From the NCBI GenBank assembly GCA_045837725.1, contig JBEWZL010000002.1, positions 1 through 64,000 on the forward strand: a stretch of 64,000 nucleotides of DNA. The letters run 5' to 3'. Under the pieces are notes generated by a model. That model saw nothing but the letters and a program-made list of their open reading frames with translations. It ran no database searches and was not told the origin of the DNA. Within the stretch, counting starts at the first letter, position 1. Each line of letters begins with the position of its first letter. Below, piece by piece: positions 20,829 through 37,111 of the stretch. A program made the position numbers and the translations under genes. Source of the DNA: Vermamoeba vermiformis. Its lineage: Eukaryota; Tubulinea; Echinamoebida.

Positions 20829-23554
20829 TTACTCGACTTGCGACAACGGAATGTTATTCTCTTCGAGGTACTGCCAATTAACTTCCATTTTTGGCTTTAA
20901 ATTATAGACCAGGACGCGAGCAGTATGAAACGCCATAATTAGCCTATAAAACAGACTACGCGTACCATCACTTTCTCGCTGTACGCACCTAATGACCGTC
21001 ATGCCTATTATAGGCGATAAAATGATTGGTCCTTCGGGGATCCGCGCCTCAGGAATAATTTCAAACGACATGTCGACCATGTTGCGGACCAAGCGGAATA
21101 ATAGCAATGAACAGCAGCCTTGCGACACTGCTAAACCTGCGGAGATCTCCGGCAAGTACTTGACTATCGATAAGCGCTCCATATGCTGCAAAATTGTCGT
21201 ACCTAAAAATGGTTACAGGTTAGGTAGGGCTATATACAAATAAGGCAATTAATAATACGTACCAGGAGTTGAAGGCAAACAATTGGCCAGTTCGGCAACT
21301 TTTTTGAATCCAGCTGCTTCGTAGACAAAAATAGAGCTGAAATCGGTGCACATTGCTAACTGATCGACCGGCGGAACAATTGTTGATTTGTCTTGAGCCA
21401 CGACAGCTGAATGACCAATCGACTGTGACGAATTGTTCAAAAGAATTGAGTTCTGACTGGCTCTCAAATTAGCACTCGAAGATGTCAATGGTGTTGACAC
21501 GCCACTCGAACTGACACGCAAGAGATTTTCCGCTTGACTCGAAGTTAATCCGCTGGCACTTCTCTTCGTCTTGTTGAAGAAATGAACTTGCGGCAAATTC
21601 TTCAATTCTTCTTGCGTCTCGGGCGTGTAGCTTGACTCGGGCTCGTGCAATCTCGGCCTCTTCGGAGATGGCTCCGAGATTTCTTCGTCTTCCTCGTCAC
21701 TCGCCTCTTCATCTTCTTCGAGCTCTTCATCGAGATTCTCGTCCATGAAATCAATAATGTCGTGCATTTGCGGTGCTGTCGCGTTGTTAATATTCCGCAG
21801 CGTGTTGAACAGTTCTACGGCTGACGGCGAAATAGGCCACACACCTCCATCGTCGCTATTGTTATTTTGAGGTGTGTCTATTGTTAATCGGTGAGGTCGT
21901 CATATTCTCATCATTGTCGTTCTCTTCGTGCTCGTCCATCGAATCGTCCTCCTCACCGCGCTCTTCCATGTATTCGTCGTCATCTTCCTCTTCCTGTTCA
22001 TGAAACAATTATCATTCACTGAATTAACATGACAGTTGACACTATGACAGGTGTCAAACACTGAACTTCTTTGGCATACCTCGGGTTCAATGCTGACCAT
22101 CGACACCGTGGCGTAACTCGTGCTTTCAGGCTCGTTTTTGCTCCGCTCGTCAGTTATTCCGCTGCTCCGCTTCTTCTTTTGTTTTCTCTTCGCGAGCAGT
22201 TGATCGATGTGCTCTAATGTCGTGTAGTGTGATATGTCGAGCTGGTTGTCGGGCTGCATTGTTTCGAGCAACCAAATCAGATTGTCTGGCTGCGGCAGTT
22301 CATTCCTGACTGTTTGTTTTGGTATCCACGAACAATACTATAATAAGGAAATATAAGCAGTCGGGAAATGAAATGACGGAATAATAATCAAAGAGTCGAG
22401 TTCTTCATACCCAGCCCCAAGAATTTCCAATGTCTTTTTTTCCGATTTCCGTCGCAGTTTTATCGCTGTGATTCAAGTGCCAAATGCGTGCCGTGGAATC
22501 GATGCTAATGGTCAGCAAATACTGGCCACACGGTGTAATGTCAATGCTCGGAATATTGTGTTGGTGACCCTACATAGTCGTATTAATCAACCAAATAGTA
22601 CTAGTAATAACAATACTATGTATTACTTACAGTCACGGTGATTTTGTCTTTGTACAAATTGACGCTGTCCAAGTTGAAAATATTGACCGTGTGTGCATTG
22701 GAACTGACGCAAATTAGCGGCTGATCGCGACATATACTGATGCCCCATGTTGCCTCATCGCCTCTATAATAATCATTGATAATTAGTAATAATATTCATC
22801 GCCAATTATATTCTCATTGGTAAGTTTGTTTTTTTCAAAAAAAATTTGCAAAGTTTTTCGAATGATTATGTTGGCTTATAAAACGATCAAATACGTACAA
22901 TATGAATATTCGCTTCCACTTCTCTTCATCAATGAGCTGGCTAGTGTCATTTTTGGCTTGTTCTTTGAGCTTCTGATTGTGAAGGACGGCGCGAACGTGA
23001 TCGACGTAAAATATGTTAATTCCATTGCCATCATCGACTGTCACTAATATTTCAATGCCGCAACAAACACCACATTTGATAAAATTGATGTCACGCTAAA
23101 AATAATCGAAAAATTAATTAAAAAATCCAAAAAATATTTGTTTGACTTACACCTGCATGTTCTAATTCTAGAATATGAAAGGGTTCTTTTTTACTGTTTG
23201 GAGTGCAAATATTGATCGCTTCGAAGCAGTAGATCTTGTCACCCTCCGCGATAAAAAGAAAATCTCCCTTCGGCGAGGATTCTAAGAGATTTAATTTCTG
23301 CAAATAATTTATTAATTATCATATCAAATATGTGGGTATTTGTGCATATTGAATGTCACGGTATATTTTTAAAAAATTAATAAATTAGGGATCGACATTC
23401 GACACAGTGTCTAATGCATTCTACGCACCCATAATGTAAGCCGTGTTTCAGGTAATGTCAAACTATTGTGCAATTCGATTTTGAGGGTGTTGCGATCCGT
23501 GTTTAAAGTGTTTGGCACCACTTCAGCCACTTTGGACTGAGGCAAATTACCCAT
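20829..23554 (-). CDS. CRT10-like WD40 protein
   Basis: A multi-exon gene from ATG 23554 (MGNLPQSKVAEVV) to stop 20829. WD-type repeats are visible: GHQHNIPSIDITPCGQYLL followed by STARIWHLN, and an earlier DIN..CGVCCGIEILVTVDDG block. A long acidic region (EEEDDDEYMEE and EELEEDEEASDEEDEE) splits the propeller, and the C-terminus has LPEISAGLAVSQGCCSLLL and IPEGPIILSPIIGMTV, which resemble the C-terminal part of fungal Crt10, a regulator of ribonucleotide reductase genes. A frame step near 21880 is resolved by a 76-nt GTGAGG..AATAG intron. It is adjacent to CAD, another nucleotide-supply gene, on the same strand. The name is based on remembered motifs. Confidence 0.72.
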
Positions 23555-23658
23555 GGATTAAATAAATATTAACAATCTCTAATGTTGCGCTCTCTTATTG
23601 TTATATATTCGGATCTGTTTTATAAAATGATTCGCGCTAATTTATTTCCAATTAATTT

Positions 23659-26600
23659 TTAAACCTTGCCCAGAACTAATGCGAGCAAAGCCATGCGAAT
23701 GTACATTCCGTTCTCCATTTGTCGGAAATAAGCTGCTCGTGGATCGCTGTCTACCAAAGTTGAAATTTCATCTACACGTGGCAAGGGGTGCATGACAGCC
23801 ATAGTCTCTTTCGCCGAAGTCAACACTTCAGGCGTGATAATGTACGAGCCCTTGACTTTCTCGTACTCCTCGGCCGAGGCAAATCGTTCTTTTTGAATGC
23901 GAGTCACGTAGAGCACGTCAGTGTTGGCCAACACGGGCTCCAATGAATCGTATTCTTTTTGCACTACGCCCTTGGCATTCAATTCTTCAATCAAGTGGCG
24001 GGGCATGGCCAAGCTAGGAGGGCTGACGTAGTTCAAGTTGATGCCGCTGTAGAGGCTCAACAACTTCACCAATGAGTGGACGGTGCGACCGTGCTTCAAG
24101 TCACCGACGAGCGTGACGTTGATGTTGTTGACGGTGCCCAATTCTTCACGAATAGTGAACACGTCCAGCAAGGCTTGAGTGGGGTGCTCGCCAATACCGT
24201 CACCAGCGTTGATAACGGGCAAGCTGGAGTGTTTGGCAGCAGTGGCGGCGCTGCCTTCAACAGGGTGGCGCAAGACAATCACATCGCTGTAGCACTCGAG
24301 GGTCTTGATCGTGTCAACAAGTGTCTCGCCCTTTTGAGTCGAAGAAGTGCTCTCGTTGAACGGCACAACTGAACCACCGAGTCTGACCATGGCAGCGTAG
24401 AAAGAGGATGAAGTACGAGTTGAAGGCTCGAAGAACACGTTGGCGAGGACCTTGCCCTTGAGCAACTCAAGAGAGCCCATTCGCTTGACCATGGTGCGCA
24501 TGTCCGTGGCAACGGTGAACAAGAAGTGCAAATCAGAGCGTGAGAACTGTGACACACTGAGAATAGACTTGCCGCGCAACTTGCTCAAACCTTGCTCATC
24601 CTTGAGCAATGGTGCCAAGAGAGTAGGCTCGGGAACAACGTTGGCTGCAACGATTGCTTGCTCGGATTTCTTGGCCTTCTTGGCAGGCGAGGAAGGTACG
24701 ACAGCAACTTCGGCGACCTTCGGGGCAGGAACAACAACTGGGGCCTCAACAACAGGCACGCCAGTAACGTTGGATTCTTCAGGCATAGTGCGGTAGTGAG
24801 CAACATTTTGACCGTAACCCATGGGCACCAAGATCTTGCCGTCTTGGTAAGCAACTTTGCCACGCAAAACGACTTGTCTGACACGGCCCTTGACTTCCAT
24901 GCCAGCGAAGGGCGTCCATTGACACTTGCTGAATGGCATGGCTGCAGGAATGGTCCAGGTCTCGTCCAAATCGACTTCAATGTAAGTGTCAGGTTGCTCA
25001 GGCAAGTTGAAGATTCTTCGAGGGTTGGTGGACATCTTGGCAATGACGTCTTCAAGAGTGATCTTGCCTTGGTGGACGGCAGTCAACATAAGTGTCAAAG
25101 AAGTCTCCAAGCCAGGGAAGCCAGGAGGAGGCTGATCGCTGTCCTTCTCGTACAAGCAATGAGGTGCGTGATCAGTAGAAATGACGTCAATCACGTCCAT
25201 GTTGGCCCACAAGTAGTCGACATCAGATTGGGGTGACAAACGAGGTCTGACTTCGCAACGACCGTGACCCAACTTCTCAAGGTCTTCAGTGCTCATGAAC
25301 AAATGGTGAGGGCAAACTTCGCAAGTGACTTTAACACCGCGCTCCTTGGCCTTCTTGATAACTGCCAACTCTTCAGCCAATGACACGTGGCAGACGTGAA
25401 CTTGTCTGTCGTACAAGTGAGCCATCAACAAAGCAGCAGCCATGTTTCTCTTCTCGGCGTGGACGAAGAGAGGCATGTGAGCTGGCCAATGCTTGAAGTG
25501 CTCAGCCCAATCGTTCAAACTGTCCAACTTGAGAGTAGTGAAGGTAGGATCGAGGTACATCTTGAGTGCGAAAGCATTCTTGCTCAATCCAGCAACAACT
25601 TGAGCGTTGCCAATAGCAGCACCCAAGAAGATGCCGTAGTCGCAGCGAGCCTTCTCAGCAGCAATTCTGCTAACCATTTGGAAGGACTTGGCGTCGATGA
25701 TCGAAGGCTTAGTGTTGGGCATAGCACAAACGATCGTGACACCGCCGGCGAGAGCAGCGCAAGTACCGCTGTCCCAGTCCTCTTTGTGGTTGTCTCCAGG
25801 TTCGCGCAAGTGGACGTGAACATCGACAAGGCCGGGCAGGAGTACGATGTTACCACCACGACGAGCGTCGAGAAGAGGATCGACAGGAATGTTAGCAGGA
25901 ACATAGGTCAATGCGTCAACGAACAACTTGGCGACCTTAATGTCGGTGATAACAGGGATGCCCAAATCAATTGCCATACGACGGAGCTTGTAGCCCTTGG
26001 ACATGAAGTGAGAGGGACGAATGAATCTGTTCTTGCTCGGGATAATGATGCAAAGGTCAATGACACCACTTTGAAGAGCGTGGTGAATGGATCGTTCGGC
26101 GTTTTCACTGCCAGTCTCGCTGGGCCAGTACAAAGACTTGACGGGGATGTCGTGTTCAGCAAAGTAGTCAGCAGAGCCAGGAGTACCGAAGATAGTGTAG
26201 CCCATGTCAACGAGCTTGCGAGCAAAAGGCAAGAACTCGCCCTTCTCTTTGAAGGCACCAACAGAAATGAGAGCGTTCTTCTTCTTTGGCATCTTGAAGC
26301 CAGAGGACAAGAAGCCCTTCAAGAAGGCGCTGTACTTGTTCTCGCCAAGGCAAGCGACTTCACCAGTGGAAGCCATTTCGACACCCAAAACTGGATCAGC
26401 TCCTTGCAAACGAGAGAAGGAGAAAGTAGGAACTTTAACACCAACGTAGTTGTACTTGGAGGGGTCAATAGTGACAGGCTGGCAAGGAATGCCGAGGATG
26501 ACCTTCGAGGCCAAGACAGCAAAGTCAACACCGAGGACCTTGGAGACGAACGGGAAGCTACGAGAGCTACGCAAGTTGCATTCGATGACCTTAATCTCGT

Positions 26601-29600
26601 TGTCCTTGGCAATGAACTGAATATTCAAAGGACCAGAGACGTTCAAGCTGCGAACAATCTTTTCGGTGGCAGCCTCAATTTTGCTGATAGTAATAGGATC
26701 CAAGTCTTGAGCAGGCAACATCAAAGTAGCGTCACCAGAGTGAACACCAGCATTTTCAACGTGCTCTGAGATGGCTCTAACCAAGACACGACCGTTCTGG
26801 GCAACAGCGTCTACATCGACCTCCTTGGCGTACATGATGAACTTGGAAATGACGACAGGGTAGTCCTTAGAGACTGAGGTAGCTTCGCTGAGATAGGCTT
26901 CCAAGTCGGTGGGAGTGTGCACGACGTTCATACCGGCACCAGATAAGACGAATGATGGGCGAACCAAGCAAGGGTATCCAACGCTCTCGCAGAAGGCCTT
27001 GGTCTCTTCAATGGCACGGCACTCTTTCCAGCGAGGTTGATCAACACCCAAAGTATCCAACAAACGGGAGAACTTGTAACGGTTCTCAGCAGAGTCGATG
27101 CTTTCAGGTGAAGTACCCAAGATGTTGAAGTGAGCACGGTGAAGAGCCATAGCAACGTTGTTAGGCATTTGACCACCCATAGAAACGATGACACCGAGAG
27201 GGTTCTCGCGTTCGTAGATATCAGCAATGCGTTCGAAGGTAAGTTCTTCGAAGAATAGCTTGTCGCACTCGTCGTAGTCGGTACTGACAGTCTCAGGGTT
27301 GTAGTTGATCATGATGGTCTTGTGGCCCAACTTGCTGGCAGTGTGAGTGGCACTGACGGCGCACCAATCGAACTCGACACTGCTACCGATGCAGTAAGCA
27401 CCAGAGCCCAAAATGATAACGGAGCCCTTTCCTTGTTCAATGTCGTCTTCAGAAGCGTTGTAGGTCATGTATAGGTAGTTGTTGTGAGCAGGGAACTCTG
27501 CAGCAACAGTATCGACTTGCTTCACGAAGGGCACGATGGAGTGCTGCTTTCTGAAGTCTCTGATAACAGTCTCAGTGCTGTGCATGCACTTGGCGATGGC
27601 CTTGTCGGAGAAACCCAATCTCTTGGCTTGCAACAAGACTTGAGGAGTCAAATCAGTAGGTCTGATCTTGCGCATGCTAGTCTCCAAGTCGCTGATGCGC
27701 TTCAATTTGTACAAGAACCACTTGTCAATGTTGGTCAACGAGTGAATCTTATCGACAGTCATGCCTTGCTTCAGAGCCTCGGCGATGACAAAAATTCTGT
27801 CGTACGAAGCATTGACGAGGTTGTGCTCGAGGTCCTTGGGAGTAGAAACACCGCTCATGAATCCCAATGAAGCATCATTGACCATGCGGCAAGCTTTTTG
27901 AATAGTTTCTTCGAAGTTTCTGCCAATAGCCATGACTTCTCCGACTGATTTCATAGCAGTGCCGATAGTCTTGTTGACGTGCTCGAACTTCTTCAAGTCC
28001 CATCGAGGCACTTTAACGACGCAGTAATCCAAGCTAGGCTCGAACATAGTGGTAGTAGCACCTTGAGTGACCTTGTTCTTCAAGTCCAACAAGCTGTAGC
28101 CGAGCGACAACTTGGCTGCAACAAAGGCGAGAGGATAGCCAGTAGCCTTGCTAGCCATAGCTGAGCTGCGAGACAAACGAGCATTGACTTCGATGATGAA
28201 GTATTCCTCAGAGTTAGGGTTGAGTGCGTATTGAATGTTGCACTCTCCGACAACACCCAAGTGGCGCACGACCTTGATGGCGCACTTGCGGAGCATGTGG
28301 TACTCTTGATCGGTCAAAGTTTGACTGGGAGCCACGACGATAGATTCACCAGTGTGAATGCCCAAAGGATCGAAGTTCTCCATGTTGCAAACAGTGATGC
28401 AGTTGTCAAAAGCGTCACGAACAACTTCGTACTCGATTTCCTTCCAGCCCTTGAGTGAACGCTCAATGAGGACTTGGTTAGAGGAGGCCAAGCTGACACG
28501 AACAGCAGCTTCCAATTCCTCCTTGTTGTTAGCAAAGCCCGAGCCAAGACCGCCCAAAGCGAAAGCTGAGCGAAGAATGACAGGGTAGCCGATTTTCTGC
28601 GTCGGGTTAATGTTGTTTAATGGATTTACCTTATTGTGTTCTTACCTCAGCAGCGGCAATAGCGTCCTGGACGTTGGTGACTGCAGCACTGGGAGCGACG
28701 TACTCGCCAATCTCCTTGACGGCATTAGCGAACAACTCGCGATCTTCAGTGGTAATAATGGTGTCGACTGGAGTACCCAAGACCTTCACTCCGTAGTTGG
28801 CGAGAGTGCCAGACTTGTACAAAGAGACACCGCAGTTCAAAGCAGTTTGACCACCGAACTGAAGCAAGATGCCGTCGGGCTTTTCGATCTCGATGACCTT
28901 CGTTACAAACTCCGGAGTGATCGGCAAGAAGTAGACACGATCAGCCAAGCCAGGAGTAGTTTGGACGGTGGCAATGTTGGGGTTGATCAAAATAGTGCGA
29001 ATGCCTTCTTCTTTCATGGCTTTGATGGCCTGTGAACCAGAGTAATCGAACTCTCCGGCTTGACCAATGGACAAACCACCAGAGCCCAACAAAAGAACCT
29101 TGGTGACTGACTCGCGCTTGGTCGGAGCATTAGGGAACTTCTTGTTGAGCGGGTGATCGAACTTTTGGCCGCGAACGAGCGACAAGAAGTAATCGAACAA
29201 GTACTCGGTCTCGACTGGTCCACCCTTGGCCTCAGGATGGAATTGCACGCTGAAGAACGGCTTAGTGGTGTGGTAGATGCCTTCGTTCGTCTTGTCGTTG
29301 GCATTGTAAAAGTATTGTTTCCATTGAGAAGGTAAAGTAGCGACGTCAATGGCGTAACCGTGATTTTGCATGGTCAAGTGGCATCGACCAGAGAATTGCT
29401 CGTCGACACAAGGTTGATTGTGACCTCTGTTACCGAACTTCAATTTGTAAGTCTTCGCGCCTGCCGCCAATCCCAACAATTGATTGCCCAGACAAATACC
29501 AAAAATGGGCTTGGGAGTAGGGTTGGCTTCTTCTTTTTCGAGCAATCGCTATAATCCGTGTTAATACTATTGCAATTATAGCAAGCTTATTATATTGAGC

Positions 29601-30642
29601 ATACCTTTAAGTTATTTACAGTAGTAGAAGCCATGACAGGGTCTCCGGGACCGTTGCTGAGGAACAAGCCGTCCCATTCATTGTAGTCCTTTGCAAAGTC
29701 GTAGTCCCAAGGAACAACCTTGACTTTAACACCTCGTTGCAAGAAGCAGCGAATTTGATTATTTTTAATACCGCAATCGACCATCATAATGGTTTTGTCA
29801 CCAGATCCGTAAGTTTTAACTTGCTTTGTCGACACTTCAGCGACAAGGTTTCTGCTGTTAGGGTCCTCCAAAGGAACAGCTTCAAGCTGCATGATTAATC
29901 ATTAGCTACTTGCATAGTACTAGTACTTTAAGACCGGATCCCACCTTGTCCTTGGCTTGGAGAACACGACCCAACATGACACCAGTGTGACGGATCTTTT
30001 TAATTAATGCACGAGTATCGATGCCAAATACTGCGGGCACGTTGTTCTTTTTAAGCCAGTCACCGAGAGACGCCTTGGCGTTCCAGTGGCTGTACTGATC
30101 GGAGTAATCTAATCCAGATGAAAAATGTGTGAGTTATTTGCAATCAGGCCTTAGGAGCTCGTAGAACATATTTAAAATATTATGATTTGCTATTGTCATA
30201 ATTTTTAGACCGTGTTGGGCTCCTTACCGGCGACGATCAAACCAGCAACCTGGATCTGAGAGGATTCGTAATTTTTAGAAAAGCCGTGCTCGTTGAGGTC
30301 CTCAGGAGGCACACCATAGTTGCCTATTTAACGAGTTTAGTTGATAATCAAGCTCGTGCATGATATTTTTTCTGATATTTATGATAATTGCCCGATCTGA
30401 AAGTTCGAAAGCGTTCTATCACGTTATAAATAGTGTGATGACTATTTACCAATTAAGGGGTAGGCTAAGATCAAAATTTGGCCACGGTAGGAAGGATCTG
30501 TCAAGGATTCAATGTAGCCCACCATGCCGGTCTGAAACACGCATTCTCCACTAACACTCAACTCCGCGCCAAAGGATTGGCCTTCGTAGGTCGTTCCGTC
30601 AGCAAGGACGAGGGACGCTTTAGGATATTGCTTCTCTTCCAT
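23659..30642 (-). CDS. CAD: CAD: carbamoyl-phosphate synthase / dihydroorotase / aspartate transcarbamylase
   Basis: Six exons (30642-30450, 30323-30228, 30108-29945, 29886-29605, 29548-28646, 28596-23659) encode 2191 residues, normal for CAD. Order: glutaminase ([11 protein letters not shown] nucleophile Cys, [11 protein letters not shown]), two ATP-grasp synthetase halves ([31 protein letters not shown]), allosteric MGS-like domain, dihydroorotase with metal ligands in [11 protein letters not shown] and catalytic Asp in STDHAPH, a linker with basic and proline stretches (~residue 1800), and aspartate transcarbamylase with [11 protein letters not shown] and HPTQALLD. It catalyses the first three steps of pyrimidine synthesis. 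Unlike the fungal Ura2 protein the dihydroorotase site looks intact, as in animals and Dictyostelium. The last exon is 4.9 kb without an intron. Confidence 0.97.
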
Positions 30643-31131
30643 GGATCTGCTGCAGACGTGACTGTTAATAAAATGTAAACTTTTGCAAAAAAAGGTTGTT
30701 GCCTCCACCAACAATCGTTTGCTAAAATCTAGGGCTTAATGGTATAATTAATTTTAGCAATAAAACTAGTAACCTTCGTTTCACAAAATTGAAATGAATC
30801 TGAAGTGCGATCTTCGAAAACATTGTTATTGAATCACCAATAGGACGACTTACATTTGTTTGTCTATGGCTCGTTTTAATAAAAACAAGCTAATCCCTCA
30901 AGTGGTGTTGGAGAACGAGGTCAATAAACAAATGCCCGTTCGAGCAAGAAACAAAAAAATTGGGCGCGCACACTTTGAGACCGTTGCACGTGGACCGACG
31001 AAATCTCCGTTGAGTCACACACCACGCGCCGTTTCATTCCACAATGTATTTCATGCGCGATATTTCGTAATTTACGTCGGTATAAAATCGTCTGTAAGAA
31101 AAAAGTTTATGGATCGGATCAAATCCGAAAA
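30643..31131. other. Intergenic region, CAD promoter side
   Basis: 489 bp between the CAD start and the phosphoglucomutase stop, both genes on the minus strand, so this should hold the CAD promoter and the phosphoglucomutase terminator. A plus-strand frame at 30860-31135 shows no domain and is judged chance. TTGGGCGCGC at 30960-30969 is an E2F-like site about 320 bp upstream of the CAD ATG; CAD is a known E2F target in animals. Confidence 0.5.
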
Positions 31132-33985
<2,854 letters not shown>

Positions 33986-34023
33986 TTACTTTGTTGTACA
34001 AAAAGGGGTGAAGGTACATCCGT

Positions 34024-37000
34024 TCAGTACCGAGGAGTCTCGCTCAAATTGTCTTTCGATTCAATTTGCTCTAACAGCTGTTGCAACTCAGCTAACCTGA
34101 TCAACTGGCGTGTTTCCGCGAGAGACTTCGTTACCTCGGCGTACTTGTTGGTCAAGTCCAGCTCTTGTTGGTGCAGATCTTCGAGTCTCGCCTTCATGGC
34201 TACCCAACCGTCAGAACTACCGCCCTTGCTCATATTTTCAATCTCTAGGTGCAGCGCGGTAATGTGCTCTTGGATCTGTTGGTCCAACACTTCTCGTTGC
34301 TGTTGTATGTCGGTGACATCATTGCACAGGCTGCCAAGAGTGGCGTTCAATTGGCCGATCTGACCGCTGCTTCGAGGTGAAGGAGCCTTGACACCACCCG
34401 CGCTAGTATTAGAGCGCGGTACTAAGGCCGGTGGCCCTCCCTTCTTGAGGCCTGGTCCTGGGGCAACCTTGGCATTGGCTAAGAGCTCCCGCTGTTCACC
34501 GAACACGGATGCGGCAGATTTAGACTTGAGAATGTGATCTCCTCCCTTTGGTGTAGGGCCCTTTGGGCGAACAGGAGGTCGTGGCAGAAGATTTGGCACG
34601 GTGTTGCTGTTTGGCAAAGGTGGAAGTACTTGAACACCGGACGGGGTTGGTGAAACGGGTCGATCTGCTCCGATCTGAGGAGGAGGCGGCAAGTTCTGTG
34701 GTGGAGGAGGTAAGCCTTGAGGAGGAGGTGGCAAGAATTGTGGTGGCGGTGGCATCTTTCCAGGAGAGATTTGGCCAGAAACAAAGGAGGGGTTTGACGG
34801 GGCACGAAGAGGAATGGGCGGGAGAACCATCACGGGTCCAGAAGAGCCAGGTTGATCGGTTGACGAACTCAGACCACTGCTTCTGAACTGAGATAGATAT
34901 GACGCGGGAATGTACGAGACGTTGATTGATCTGTCCCAACTGGCAGTCCATAACTCAAAGTTGCTGCAAGGAACGCGTCAGATCGAGCACTTTTTTTTGA
35001 TCGGATGTGAACTTACCCGTCTGCTTGCTTTCTTGGCATCAAATAGCTGATAGCATCGGTGTGGATATTATCCAAGGTGCCCAAGGGTGAGAAGGAGATA
35101 GGATCCCAAATTCGAATTGTTTTATCCCACGCGCAACTCAGCACGACTGGACCAACTGCAGCAATATGGTACACGCAACCCTTGTGTTGAGTGAGTTTGC
35201 TCTAAACGTAATATGTTAGGGCCCGTCGACTACTACACGAAGGCGGAGTACTTACTACTAAAGAGAAATCATTCTCGCTGATAACTAAAATCGAAGCATC
35301 GTCACACGCGACCCAAATATTGCTTCCGACGGCGGCAAAGAATATTGCTTTCGAGTTGCAAACGTCCTTGATCTCAGCAACTTTTTCGAAGGTCTATTAA
35401 TTGTATTAGTATGGGGAAGGGCAATTGCAGGTTAGCAAAACTCACATCCGGGTTGTACACGTGAATGACTTTAGATCGCCAAGTCCAGACGTATTTGCCA
35501 GCCTTGTCCATGCACATAGTCATATCGTTCGTGTAGTCAGTCAGGTCACGCACAGTCTGTCCTTCTTGATCGACGACAAGCAACTTCTCACCAGCAAGCC
35601 AAATGTTGTCTCCAACGAGCGTGCCGGTCAATTCGCCGCGGATTGGCAGAGTCTTCTTAGCATCGGGAACGTTGCCCTTTTCAACAAGTGTCCTAGCGTT
35701 CCACGTAATAACTTCTTGCGGCGTAACAGCCCACAGCCAATCGCCGACAAGAAGAGGATTGCTGAACAGTTTGGCACCTCCGTTCAAGTGAGACACTGGC
35801 TTCATTTCTTGTTCTTTCCACCATCGCACCATTCCGTTAGAGTCAAAACTGAACATCAAGCCTTCGAATGGGATAAGAGTAATAACTGATCGTAAGTGGC
35901 CAACCAACCGACGTCTATTATGACAGTTAGTCAGTCAATTCATTATAGCGAATATTGCGGACGTACCTAAACAATGGCTCTCTTGCTTTAGCCATGTCAT
36001 CTTCTTCGAACAAAGTGGGGTACTCGTCAATCATATACATCACGAGATCGTGCCCGTGGTCGAATGAGAAGAACACGCCAGCCATCGTGCCAAAAATTGT
36101 TGCCAAATTATCTGTGTTCATCATATTCATGTGGGAGTTCGTCGATACTTGATACAAAAAGAATAAGAATTCTTTGGCAACAGTTTGATTGACCTTGGGA
36201 AGTTGCCTGAATAACTCTAAAAATCTCGGGTTTCTATCGGAATATGTTTCAATCGCTTGGAGTTCTTGAAATTGCGCTTGAAGAGCGTTTGTGAATAAGG
36301 GTTCGGGTAAGTCTCTGAAGTACTTCTTTAAAACACTAGAAACGTCTGCTTCGCTGCACTGTTCTTTTCGGAAGTCAATTTGCAATCCTTGGCCTAAGAA
36401 CACGCGTTAAATACCAATAAGACGGCAATATCATTGTGATTGCTTACCCTTGTTGAATTTTTCGATAATAGCGTTCATTTTGCCCGATCCACCCGGTATT
36501 CTGAAAATACCTTCGACCGAGAGACCGTTTTGCATCAAGAAATGTAAACTCTTTTCTACTACGCTGGGCATTGTGGCTGAGGGATTGTAGATGGTCTCGA
36601 AGCCCATGAGTGCTTCTAACTTGCTTCCAAAGGTTGGAACTAATTTGCTTTCATCGATGACGAGTGCTGTACAAATAAATTGCGTTAACCAAATTTGGAA
36701 ATTCAATAGGTAGCGATCATTTGTCAGTAATAGGTGTAGCTACATACCTGGTTGACTCTTCGCTGCTAAGCCTGTAAAATCTCCGGATATTTTGCTTTGT
36801 GCACGAGCAACTGGTGGCGAATCCGCTCCCGGGCATTCGTGGGTCAGATCATCAATGCATTTCTTGTGTACAGTGAGAGCGCAATTAGAGCATTTGTATC
36901 CTTGCTTGCCAACGCCCCAAATATTTTTCTTGCAAACTCCGCAAACGACAGGACTCGGGAAATGAGATTTCTTCAGCGGATGTCCTTTAACCTTGGATTC

Positions 37001-37111
37001 GTCGTCTTTATCAGTTTGGGCACCGACATTTTGCCCTAAAGCGTTGCCTACGCCACCAAGGACATTAACTTTTGGTGCGCCTGCGTCCTTTGGCTTATTT
37101 TTGTTCGACAT
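34024..37111 (-). CDS. C1-RhoGAP-beta-propeller-polyproline-coiled-coil protein
   Basis: ATG 37111 (MSNKNKPKDAG). Domains in order: a C1 zinc finger (HPLKKSHFPSPVVCGVC ... VHKKC ... HEC, residues ~50-100); a RhoGAP domain with the arginine finger in GIFRIPGGSG, with KKYFRDLPEPL and LATIFG; a WD-like propeller (SFDSNGMVRWWKE, WTWRSKVIHVYNPD, SCAWDKTIRIWDP, TASWDRSINV); a proline-rich linker with five PPPP-type runs near 34740; and a C-terminal coiled coil (residues ~810-880). It probably switches off a Rho/Rac GTPase at membranes, with the prolines able to recruit profilin or SH3 proteins. Whether the C1 finger binds diacylglycerol is uncertain. Confidence 0.88.

Noticed and set aside
21860-21960. 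Frameshift in the CRT10-like gene
   Set aside because: A 76-nt intron with a GTGAGG donor and AATAG acceptor restores the frame.
24592-25236. 214-codon plus-strand frame
   Set aside because: Antisense to the CAD dihydroorotase/linker region; composition is that of a codon shadow.
25387-26769. 460-codon plus-strand open frame opposite CAD
   Set aside because: It is the antisense shadow of the long intronless CAD exon; no domain, and the minus-strand protein is clearly conserved.
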